Positions 1 to 5,778 of a stretch of 5,778 nt of DNA are shown here, in pieces. How positions within the stretch are numbered: the stretch's first letter is position 1; the number at the start of each line of letters is the position of its first letter. The notes beneath the pieces are model-generated. The model had not been told where the DNA came from and searched no databases. It saw only the letters and a list, made by a program, of their open reading frames with translations. The stretch comes from Actinomycetes bacterium (lineage in GTDB: Bacteria; Actinomycetota; Thermoleophilia; RBG-16-64-13). The translations under genes and the position numbers were made by a program. Location: assembly GCA_021815245.1 (NCBI GenBank), contig JAKAHF010000045.1, positions 1 to 5,778 of the forward strand. The letters run 5' to 3'.

Positions 1-1
1 G

Positions 2-532
2 ATGGGTGACAAAGTCCAGGCGGTCATGGATCTCATCATGGAGGAGAAGCGCGAACGGTTCCGCCAGACCGTCCGAGCGGGAGGGCCCGTCGGCTACTGG
101 GTCGGCGGCTGGCGCACCGCGCCCGAGTTCCTGTCTCCGCGGCTCTGGAATCGCTTCGTGTGGCCCTACATGAAGGAGATGGTGGAGATTGTGGCCGAAG
201 AGGGCGGCATCCCCATCTTGCATTACGATGCCAACTGGGACAGAGAGATCGAGCGCCTGCTGGAACTGCCCGCGCGCCGGTGCGTGCTTGCGCTCGACGG
301 CAAGACCGACATCTTCCGGGCGAAGAAGATCCTGGCCGGGCACATGTGCCTGCACGGTGATGTGCCTCCTGCCCTCCTCACCTTGGGGAGCGTCGAGGAG
401 GTCAAGACCTACTGCCGGCGGTTGCTCGCCGAGGTCGGTCCCGACGGCTACATCATGGGCATGGGTTGCGCCATTCCGCCCGATGCCAGATTCGAGAACG
501 TCAAAGCCATGGTCGATTCGGTCGGGGAGTGA
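2..532 (+). CDS. Uroporphyrinogen decarboxylase superfamily protein (methyltransferase-like), C-terminal part
   Basis: The visible 176 residues match the C-terminal half of the UROD / MtaA-CmuA superfamily, whose members are TIM barrels of roughly 340-400 residues, so the N-terminal half most likely lies before the window and the ATG at position 2 is probably internal. Recognisable family blocks are a G-G-W-R-x-A-P-x-F-L-S-P stretch (about 35-46), F-V-W-P-Y (52-56), L-H-Y-D (73-76), H-G-D-V-P-P (118-123) and M-G-C-x-I-P-P-D (154-161), followed by E-N-V-K-A-M near the end. Superfamily members include uroporphyrinogen decarboxylase and corrinoid- or thiol-dependent methyltransferases; those catabolic methyltransferases usually have a zinc site built from His-x-Cys plus a later Cys. 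Here His74 and Cys156 could correspond, but Asp76 takes the place of the nearer Cys. Heme synthesis is unlikely from the context; a catabolic methyl-transfer role is inference. It ends with TGA 46 bases before the regulator gene. Confidence 0.82.
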   Translation: MGDKVQAVMDLIMEEKRERFRQTVRAGGPVGYWVGGWRTAPEFLSPRLWNRFVWPYMKEMVEIVAEEGGIPILHYDANWDREIERLLELPARRCVLALDGKTDIFRAKKILAGHMCLHGDVPPALLTLGSVEEVKTYCRRLLAEVGPDGYIMGMGCAIPPDARFENVKAMVDSVGE

Positions 533-578
533 CCGGAGACCCCCTGTCGCACCGGAGCGGAGACCAGGTTTGACACCT

Positions 579-1517
579 ATGCAGCCCATGACGATCTCTC
601 AACTCGAGCGCGACAGCGGGGTCAGTCGCAGCACCATCTACTACTACATCGCCGAGGGACTGCTGCCACCCGCTCAGAAGCCGAGCGCGACCCGCGCCAT
701 CTACGATCGTCGGCACCTCGACCTGCTCGCCGACATCACAGCGTTGAAAACGGAGGGCCTCAGCCTGCGGGAGATCAGAGCCCGCATGGCCACACGCATC
801 GAAGAGGCGGCTGAGAACGGGGTCGACCTCGTCGCGAGGCAGACCGAAGAAACCCGCACCGCGATCCTCCAAGCTGCCGCGCGCCGCTTTGTCGAACACG
901 GCTACGACGGCACTCGCATCAACGACATCTGCCGTGACGTCGGCATCACCGGACAGCTCCTCTACAGCTTCTTCCCCAGCAAGCGACACTTGTTCATCGC
1001 CTGCTACCAGGTCTACTACGAGTGGATGAACGTCCAGGTGGCCGGTCCCATCGAAGAGACCGACGACTCCGCGGCTCGTCTGGCGTGGCGGTCGTGGGCG
1101 GGCTACGGCATCCAGGGTTTCAGCCCCGACATGCGGGCCATGGCCTATCTCGAGGCGAGCCATCCCGAGAGCGAGTTGCGGCCGTTCGTGCGTGACATCC
1201 ATGAGAAGTTGCTGGCGGGCATGGCCGAAGAGATGGCCCGCGATCGCAAGCCCGGCGCCAACCAGGGCCTGCTCGACGACGAACTCGTCACCTATGCCTT
1301 TCTCGGAGCCCTGGAGATCATGCAGATGCGCGCCTCCTGGGACGACCGTTATTCGAAGAAAGACCTGCTCCGTACGCTACTCGCCATGTACATGGCCGTG
1401 CGGGCGGCCTGTCAGGGCCGGGTGGATCTGACGGCCGACTGGCGGGCCGTCGAGGACCTCGTCGACAAGCTCGCTTCGAGCACCCCGCAAATAGGTGAGC
1501 TTCGACCGAGGGGATGA
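579..1517 (+). CDS. MerR-TetR fusion transcriptional regulator
   Basis: A 312-residue cytoplasmic DNA-binding protein built from two regulator types. Residues about 4-75 form a MerR-like winged helix: T-I-S-Q-L-E, then S-G-V-S-R-S-T-I-Y-Y-Y (13-23), E-G-L-L-P-P (26-31), a Y-D-x-R-H-L turn and a G-L-S-L-R-E-I segment (60-66). Residues about 93-140 form a TetR HTH: an A-I-L-Q-A-A-A-R-R-F helix, H-G-Y-D-G-T-R-I-N-D-I, G-I-T-G-Q-L-L-Y-S-F-F and S-K-R-H-L-F. The remaining ~170 residues are mostly helical with no clear family signature, as expected for a TetR ligand-binding domain. ATG 579 is used as start; ATG 588 (Met4) is equally possible. The ribosome site is weak (GGAG at 559-562 is far away, CAGG at 565-568 is short). 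The reading frame stays open upstream into the preceding gene, but that part has no regulator homology. It probably controls the neighbouring catabolic genes in response to a pathway molecule; the ligand and operator are unknown. Confidence 0.9.
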   Translation: MQPMTISQLERDSGVSRSTIYYYIAEGLLPPAQKPSATRAIYDRRHLDLLADITALKTEGLSLREIRARMATRIEEAAENGVDLVARQTEETRTAILQAAARRFVEHGYDGTRINDICRDVGITGQLLYSFFPSKRHLFIACYQVYYEWMNVQVAGPIEETDDSAARLAWRSWAGYGIQGFSPDMRAMAYLEASHPESELRPFVRDIHEKLLAGMAEEMARDRKPGANQGLLDDELVTYAFLGALEIMQMRASWDDRYSKKDLLRTLLAMYMAVRAACQGRVDLTADWRAVEDLVDKLASSTPQIGELRPRG

Positions 1518-1570
1518 GCTGGGCGCGCTTCGGCCTCATTGGTAAGCTAGGAGCGTTCAGCATGCCTTGG

Positions 1571-1577
1571 GGGAGGT
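1571..1577 (+). promoter_or_regulatory. Shine-Dalgarno sequence fixing the hydrolase start
   Basis: GGGAGGT ends 7 bases before GTG 1585. This near-perfect spacing favours GTG 1585 over the in-frame TTG at 1567, which would place the ribosome site inside the coding region. The bases before it, from 1518, show no convincing promoter or terminator. Confidence 0.75.
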
Positions 1578-1584
1578 CGCGACA

Positions 1585-2496
1585 GTGGGAGACCCGACAC
1601 CGACGCCCGGACTGCCTCCGTTCGCCCTCGATATCGAGCTGCCACCGCCGCCCGACGTGTCGGGCATCAGTCGCAAGTGGCTCGATGTTTCCTACGCGAC
1701 GCTCTCGCCGGCGCAGCGGCTCGACGTCTACCTGCCCGAAGAAGGTGACGGGCCCTTCGCGGTGGTCTTCTACATACACGGTGGGGGATTCGCCATCGGC
1801 GACAAGCGCGATGGCATGCTCACGCCTGGTCTTGCAGCACTCGATCGCGGCTACGCCGTTGTCAGCGTGAACTACCGCATGAGTGGGGAAGCCGCCTTTC
1901 CGGCTGCGGTGCAGGATGTCAAGGCGGCTCTGCGCTGGGTCAAGGCGAATTCGGCGGGTTTCATGCTCGACCCGGGCCGCATCGGCGCCTTCGGCGGGTC
2001 GGCTGGAGGCTACCTCGCGGCCATGCTCGGGCTTTCCGCCGGCGTGGCGCTCTTCGACGATCCCCGGCTGGGCAATGAGGAGCAATCCGACGAGGTGCAG
2101 GTTGTAGTCGACTGGTTCGGTCCCACCGACTTTCTCGCCATGGACGCCCAACTCGCCGACAGCGGTCTGCCGCCGTGCGACCACGATTCCCCCGATTCTC
2201 CCGAGTCGATCTGGCTAGGCGGTACAATCACCGATGTACCCGAAAGGGTCGCGCTTGCCAACCCGATCAGCTACGTGACGACGGCCATGGCGCCCATGTT
2301 GATCCAGCATGGTACGCTCGACTGCCTGGTGCCCTATCAGCAGTCGGTGGAGCTCGCCAAGGCGATCGAAGAGCGAGTCGGAGCGGCGCGGTTCGAACTC
2401 GAGCTGCTGGAGGGGGCCGGTCACGGTGATCCCCGTTTTGAGACCCTCGAGAACATGCGCAGAGTGTTCGATTTCATGGACAAATTCCTACACTGA
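1585..2496 (+). CDS. Alpha/beta hydrolase (BD-FAE / HSL-like esterase)
   Basis: A 303-residue serine hydrolase, probably cytoplasmic because no signal peptide or membrane segment is visible. The oxyanion-hole motif H-G-G-G is at residues 65-68. The nucleophile elbow G-G-S-A-G-G has Ser139 (the family more often has G-D-S-A-G-G). The acid Asp246 lies in H-G-T-L-D-C-L-V-P-Y and the base His280 in G-A-G-H-G. The S-P-E-S-x-W-L-G-G block (about 205-213) and the A-N-P-I-S-Y-V block after it are typical of the feruloyl-esterase-like BD-FAE group and relatives. The likely reaction is hydrolysis of a carboxylic ester; the substrate cannot be read from the sequence. It begins 67 bases after the regulator gene and ends 39 bases before the AOR gene, so co-expression with the oxidoreductase is plausible. 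It could supply the acid or alcohol that the neighbouring enzymes process (inference). Confidence 0.9.
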   Translation: MGDPTPTPGLPPFALDIELPPPPDVSGISRKWLDVSYATLSPAQRLDVYLPEEGDGPFAVVFYIHGGGFAIGDKRDGMLTPGLAALDRGYAVVSVNYRMSGEAAFPAAVQDVKAALRWVKANSAGFMLDPGRIGAFGGSAGGYLAAMLGLSAGVALFDDPRLGNEEQSDEVQVVVDWFGPTDFLAMDAQLADSGLPPCDHDSPDSPESIWLGGTITDVPERVALANPISYVTTAMAPMLIQHGTLDCLVPYQQSVELAKAIEERVGAARFELELLEGAGHGDPRFETLENMRRVFDFMDKFLH

Positions 2497-2535
2497 CAAG
2501 CAAGGCTCTCAATCCTCGGTGCAAAGGAGCGGAAG

Positions 2536-4407
2536 ATGTATCACGGCGGGTACACGGGCAAGGTTCTCAGGGTCGACCTGACTCACAAGACCTTCAGTGA
2601 GGAGCCGCTGCCGGTCGAGATCGCGCAGGATTTTCTCGGGGGCTCGGGGTTCACCGTCAAGTATCTCTACGACGAGGTCGATCCCAACTGCGACCCACTC
2701 GGTCCCGACAACAAGCTGATCTACGCACCCGGGCCCTTCACGGGCACGACGATACCTTGCGCAAGCCGCATGGCGGTCAACGCGAAGTCGCCCGCGACGG
2801 GGGCGATGGGGGTCGCGACGACCGGCGGCCACTTTCCCGTGGAGATGAAGCGGGCGGGCTACGACATGCTCATCATCGAGGGCAAAGCCGAGGAGCCGAC
2901 CTATCTCTACATCAAGAACGGTGAGGTCAAGTTCCGGCCCGCCGACAAGCTCTGGGGTCTCTGCAGCACCGATACGCAGCAGGCCATCAAGGACGAGTTG
3001 CACGACCAGAATATTCGCATCAGCTGCATCGGTCCGGCGGGCGAGAAGCTGTCGAAGATGGCGGCCATCGTCAACGAGCGCCGCGTCGCCGGTCGCAAAG
3101 GCCTGGGGGCGGTCATGGGTTCGAAGAACCTCAAGGCCATCGCCCTTCGCGGTGACCTGCAGCTCGACATCGCCGACAAGGAGAAGTACGATGCCGCGCG
3201 CAAGCGCATGCGTGCCGGCATGCAGGCCAGCCCGATCCTCTATCCGGAGTTCTCTCGCTACGGCACGTCGACCACGCTCGACCTCACCCAGGCACTCGGC
3301 ATCTATCCGGCCAAGAACTGGGCGGGCACGGGTGTCTTCACCCCGGCCGACAAGATCGGCGGTTTCGCCATCGAGGCTTTGAGCGCCGGCAAGACCGCCT
3401 GCGCGGGGTGCCCCGTCGGCTGCAGCCAGATGCGTCTCGCCAAACAGGCGCCGTACGCCGGCTTCTTCACCGAAGGGCCCGAGTACGAGACGCTCTACTC
3501 GTTTGGCGGAGTGACCGGGGTCGACAACCCCGATGCCATCATCGCGGCCGACCGCATCTCTGACGAGCTGGGTCTCGACACCATCTCGGCCGGTGTCACC
3601 ATCGCTTTCGCCATGGAACTCTTCGAGCGGGGCATCCTCACGCTTGAGGACACCGGGGGCATCGATCTGCGGTTCGGCAACGATCAGGCGATGATCAAGC
3701 TGCTGCATATGATGGGCGAGCGTGAGGGACTCGGCGACATCCTGGCCGACGGCACGAAAGCGGCGGCCGAGCGCATCGGCAAGGGCAGCGAGAAGTACGC
3801 GATGCACATCAAGGGGCTCGAGCTGCCGGGCTACGACATCCGCGGCGCCAAGGCGCACGGTCTCAGCATGGCGACGGCGTTCACGGGCGCCGACCACAAC
3901 AAGGGCTATGCCTTCCAGGAGATCTTCGGCATCCCGATCCCGTATCAGGTCGACCGCTTTGCCATCGAGGGCAAAGGCAAGCTGACCATGTGGAACCAGG
4001 ACGCCCGCACCGCGGTGGCCGACTCGGCCACGATGTGCGTCTTCTTGATGGATATGGCGGTCGCCGACTTCATGTTCGAGAACACCGCCAACATCCAAGA
4101 AGGTCTGACCGGACTCAAGCTCACGCCCGAAGAGGTGCACCAAGTAGGCGAGCGCATCAACAACGTGGCCCGGGTGTTCAACATCCTCGCCGGGTTCGGC
4201 CGGGCCGACGACGATCTGCCCGAACGCCTCAAGACCGAGCCCATCGCCGATGGCGCCTCCAAGGGCGAACTGATCTCGCAGGCCGATCTCGACGCGATGC
4301 TCGACGAGTACTACGAGGCCCGAGGCTGGAACCGCGACGGAGTGCCGACCCGTGCCAAGCTCGAGCAACTGCGTCTTGCCGACGCAGCCGACAAGCTGAA
4401 CTTGTAG
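2536..4407 (+). CDS. Aldehyde ferredoxin oxidoreductase family protein (tungsten-pterin, [4Fe-4S])
   Basis: A 623-residue full-length AOR-family protein. Characterised members oxidise aldehydes to carboxylic acids, or run in reverse, passing electrons to ferredoxin through a [4Fe-4S] cluster and a tungsten bis-pyranopterin. The N-terminal domain (about 1-210) has the Y-x-G-K-V-L-R-V-D-L opening, K-S-P-x-T-G-A-M-G (84-92), T-T-G-G-H-F and G-L-G-A-V-M-G-S-K-N-L-K-A-I (189-202). Cluster ligands are Cys289, Cys292 and Cys296 (C-x2-C-x3-C) with Cys501 as the fourth, close to positions 288, 291, 295 and 494 of Pyrococcus furiosus AOR. The first pterin motif is D-E-L-G-L-D-T (343-349). The second is D-S-A-T-M-C (496-501), lacking the usual glycine. 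G-P-E-Y-E-T (314-319) and G-A-D-H-N (451-455) lie near known active-site positions. ATG 2536 follows AAAGGAG (2523-2529) by six bases. The MoaD-like gene follows 30 bases later. No ferredoxin-like or flavin partner subunit is visible here. Substrate unknown. Confidence 0.95.
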   Translation: MYHGGYTGKVLRVDLTHKTFSEEPLPVEIAQDFLGGSGFTVKYLYDEVDPNCDPLGPDNKLIYAPGPFTGTTIPCASRMAVNAKSPATGAMGVATTGGHFPVEMKRAGYDMLIIEGKAEEPTYLYIKNGEVKFRPADKLWGLCSTDTQQAIKDELHDQNIRISCIGPAGEKLSKMAAIVNERRVAGRKGLGAVMGSKNLKAIALRGDLQLDIADKEKYDAARKRMRAGMQASPILYPEFSRYGTSTTLDLTQALGIYPAKNWAGTGVFTPADKIGGFAIEALSAGKTACAGCPVGCSQMRLAKQAPYAGFFTEGPEYETLYSFGGVTGVDNPDAIIAADRISDELGLDTISAGVTIAFAMELFERGILTLEDTGGIDLRFGNDQAMIKLLHMMGEREGLGDILADGTKAAAERIGKGSEKYAMHIKGLELPGYDIRGAKAHGLSMATAFTGADHNKGYAFQEIFGIPIPYQVDRFAIEGKGKLTMWNQDARTAVADSATMCVFLMDMAVADFMFENTANIQEGLTGLKLTPEEVHQVGERINNVARVFNILAGFGRADDDLPERLKTEPIADGASKGELISQADLDAMLDEYYEARGWNRDGVPTRAKLEQLRLADAADKLNL

Positions 4408-4437
4408 CGGTGAGGGCGCCATCACGAGGGTGAAGTC

Positions 4438-4725
4438 ATGAAAGTCAAGGTTCGCAGCATCGGGCTGATCAGGCAGGTCTTGGGCAGCGCAGATCTGGAG
4501 CTGGACGTGCCCGAGGGAGCGAAGATCCCCGATGTGTTGCAGCGCTTGGTCGAGCTGAAAGGCGACAAGTTCGCGCCGTTCGCGACGCAGCCTGCCACGC
4601 CGACCTCGTATGCGCCCGTGCGGGTGGTCGTCAACGGCCGAGACGTGGGTCCTCATCAGCACAAGACGCACGTGCTGGCCGAAGGCGACGACGTGCTGAT
4701 CTTTCTCCCCATCGCGGGGGGCTAG
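4438..4725 (+). CDS. MoaD/ThiS family sulfur-carrier protein
   Basis: A 95-residue ubiquitin-like (beta-grasp) protein. Evidence is the M-K-V-K-V-R opening strand, the V-P-E-G-A-K-I-P-D-V-L-Q-R-L segment (24-37), the V-x-V-N-G-R-D-V strand (63-70), the E-G-D-D-V-L-I-F-L-P-I-A-G-G ending and the terminal Gly94-Gly95. MoaD proteins carry a thiocarboxylate on this C-terminal glycine and, with MoaE, convert precursor Z to molybdopterin, the dithiolene that binds Mo or W. ThiS-like or tRNA-thiolation roles are alternatives, but the position 30 bases after an AOR gene favours tungsto- or molybdopterin supply. Length is slightly above the usual ~80, with an extra loop of about 12 residues near 45-60. 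ATG 4438 follows GAGGGTGA (4426-4433). No MoeB-type activating enzyme or MoaE is in the window. Confidence 0.88.
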   Translation: MKVKVRSIGLIRQVLGSADLELDVPEGAKIPDVLQRLVELKGDKFAPFATQPATPTSYAPVRVVVNGRDVGPHQHKTHVLAEGDDVLIFLPIAGG

Positions 4726-4770
4726 ACCGGGCTCAGGAGCTGCCCTCGACCGAACACCATCTCTACGACG

Positions 4771-4775
4771 AAAGG
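4771..4775 (+). promoter_or_regulatory. Shine-Dalgarno sequence for the GTG-start amidohydrolase
   Basis: AAAGG lies 7 bases before GTG 4783. This GTG is the first standard start codon in its frame after the preceding stop at 4723-4725. The next in-frame ATG (4837) would remove the essential E-x-H metal motif, so GTG 4783 is the supported start. Confidence 0.7.
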
Positions 4776-4782
4776 TCCCACG

Positions 4783-5778
4783 GTGACCAGGATCGATCTT
4801 GAGACGCACTTCGTCACCCAGTCGTGGGTCGACGCGATGTACGCCACCGACTCCTACCCGCGTCTCGCCGACGACCCCATCACCGGCAAGCGGCGGCTCT
4901 ACTACTGGCCGGACGTATTCGAGCCCAACGGCGACAAGCTGCTCGACCGCCTGCTCGACCTCGGCGAAGGCCGTATCCGCGAGATGGACGCCGGAGGCAT
5001 CGACAAAGCCGTCGTGTCGCTCACCTCTCCGGGGGTCGACCACTTTGCGCCCTCACTGGGAACACGCCTCGCGAAGCAGATCAACGACGAGCTGGCCGCC
5101 GCTATCGATCGTCATCCCGATCGACTCATGGGTTTCGCGGCACTGGCGCCGAAGGATCCCGACGCGGCCGCGCGAGAGCTCGAGCGGGCCGTCAAGGAAC
5201 TGGGCTTCAAAGGCTGGAAGACGCATTCCAACTTCGGCGGCTCGCGCCCGGTCCCGGGCGGCACGTATCTCGACGACAAACGCTACTGGCCGATCCTCGC
5301 CAAGGCGGAGGAGTTGGGGGTGCCCATCTACCTGCATCCCACCGCTCCTATGATGGAGGAGCTGCGCACGTATGGTCTAGCCTTGGCCGGCGCGGCCTTC
5401 GGGTTCCGCGTCAAGCCGGCGACCGCGATGATGCGGCTGGCGCCCAGCGGTTCCTTCGACGCCTTTCCCGGCCTGAAGATCATCCTCGGCCACTACGGCG
5501 AAGGTCTGTCGTTTCTCATGCAGCGCATCGACCATGCGTTCGTGCGTCCGCACATCAGAGCTTCCGATCCAGACGCGGTGCCGGTGCTGAAGCGCGTGCC
5601 GAGCGAGTACCTGCGCGACAACATGCTCGTCACCACCAGTGGCAACTATCTCCCTGGGGCATTCTGGTGCACGCACGCGGCGCTCGGCATCGACAAGATC
5701 CTTCTTGCCACCGACTATCCCTACGAGGAGATGACCGAGTGCACCGCCTACCTCGAGGGGCTCGATCTACCCGAGGAC
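4783..5778 (+). CDS. Amidohydrolase 2 family protein (ACMSD / gamma-resorcylate decarboxylase type), 3' end cut off
   Basis: The visible 332 residues belong to the amidohydrolase-2 TIM-barrel family, which holds non-oxidative decarboxylases (ACMSD, gamma-resorcylate and dihydroxybenzoate decarboxylases) and some hydrolases. Metal ligands are Glu7 and His9 in the E-T-H motif of the first strand, His185 in Y-L-H-P-T, and Asp311 in A-T-D-Y-P-Y; catalytic-type His237 is in L-G-H-Y-G-E. Their order and spacing resemble Rhizobium gamma-resorcylate decarboxylase (Glu8, His10, His164, His218, Asp287), with about 20 extra residues before the second histidine. The I-D-K-A-V-V-S-L, G-F-A-A-L-A-P and G-F-K-G-W-K blocks fit the family. 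Only the last few tens of residues are missing. It starts 57 bases after the MoaD-like gene. It is cytoplasmic by absence of a signal peptide. A decarboxylase acting on an aromatic or unsaturated acid is the best guess; a hydrolase is possible. Confidence 0.9.
   Translation, partial: MTRIDLETHFVTQSWVDAMYATDSYPRLADDPITGKRRLYYWPDVFEPNGDKLLDRLLDLGEGRIREMDAGGIDKAVVSLTSPGVDHFAPSLGTRLAKQINDELAAAIDRHPDRLMGFAALAPKDPDAAARELERAVKELGFKGWKTHSNFGGSRPVPGGTYLDDKRYWPILAKAEELGVPIYLHPTAPMMEELRTYGLALAGAAFGFRVKPATAMMRLAPSGSFDAFPGLKIILGHYGEGLSFLMQRIDHAFVRPHIRASDPDAVPVLKRVPSEYLRDNMLVTTSGNYLPGAFWCTHAALGIDKILLATDYPYEEMTECTAYLEGLDLPED

Noticed and set aside
189..578. Upstream extension of the regulator reading frame
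   Set aside because: The frame is open through the UROD-like gene but gives low-complexity Arg/Ser/Pro-rich sequence with no homology; MerR homology begins just after Met 579.
501..1202. Minus-strand open frame opposite the regulator gene
   Set aside because: Also codon-aligned with the sense gene and explained by the same rarity of TTA, CTA and TCA; the sense strand encodes a clear MerR-TetR protein.
1567..1584. TTG 1567 as the hydrolase start
   Set aside because: It would put the strong GGGAGGT ribosome site inside the gene; GTG 1585 has ideal spacing behind it.
1514..1870. A small + strand frame whose ATG overlaps the regulator stop (ATGA)
   Set aside because: The overlap looks like translational coupling, but the product is Arg/Ser-rich and runs out of frame through the well-supported hydrolase gene.
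1318..2184. Minus-strand open frame opposite the hydrolase gene and the regulator's end
   Set aside because: In register with the hydrolase codons, with Arg/Gly/Pro-rich unrecognisable translation; the sense strand has an intact catalytic triad.
2536..4407. AOR protein as BamB of a class II benzoyl-CoA reductase
   Set aside because: BamB is a relative and the aromatic context is tempting, but no other Bam subunits are in the window and no BamB-specific feature could be identified by eye.
2509..5043. An 844-codon open frame on the minus strand spanning the AOR, MoaD-like and amidohydrolase genes
   Set aside because: Its codons are in exact register with the three sense genes, which happen to share one frame. 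Antisense stops in that register need sense TTA, CTA or TCA, which are rare in this GC-rich coding sequence; the frame closes at TCA triplets at 2509 and 5053. The translation resembles no family.

Overview
This is a compact, high-GC bacterial segment in which all six recognisable genes lie on the + strand with gaps of only about 30-67 bases. The two end genes are cut by the window. Codons ending in G or C dominate. The gene content (a tungsten-type aldehyde ferredoxin oxidoreductase, a UROD-superfamily methyltransferase-like protein and a decarboxylase-type amidohydrolase) suggests an anaerobe or facultative anaerobe. A high-GC actinobacterial (for example Coriobacteriia-like), Chloroflexi or Desulfobacterota lineage would fit, but the sequence alone does not settle the taxon.

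Layout. (1) 2-532: C-terminal half of a uroporphyrinogen-decarboxylase-superfamily protein. (2) 579-1517: a 312-residue regulator combining an N-terminal MerR-type DNA-binding domain with a complete TetR-type regulator, an uncommon arrangement. (3) 1585-2496: an alpha/beta hydrolase of the BD-FAE/HSL-like esterase type with an intact catalytic triad; the start is a GTG chosen by a strong Shine-Dalgarno sequence. (4) 2536-4407: a full-length aldehyde ferredoxin oxidoreductase (AOR) family protein with its [4Fe-4S] cysteines. (5) 4438-4725: a MoaD/ThiS-like ubiquitin-fold protein ending in Gly-Gly. (6) 4783 to the window end: an amidohydrolase-2 protein (ACMSD / gamma-resorcylate decarboxylase type) with all metal ligands visible, lacking its C-terminus.

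How they may work together. The tight co-directional packing suggests one transcription unit or a regulator-plus-operon unit. The AOR and MoaD-like pair is the firmest functional link: MoaD-type proteins donate sulfur for the pterin dithiolene that holds tungsten or molybdenum in AOR enzymes. The other enzymes are compatible with anaerobic breakdown of an aromatic or other carboxylic compound: ester cleavage by the hydrolase, decarboxylation or hydrolysis by the amidohydrolase, methyl transfer or a related reaction by the UROD-like protein, and aldehyde/acid redox by the AOR. The substrate is unknown and this pathway is inference. No RNA genes, mobile elements, CRISPR arrays or convincing terminators were seen, and no gene-free stretch exceeds 67 bases.
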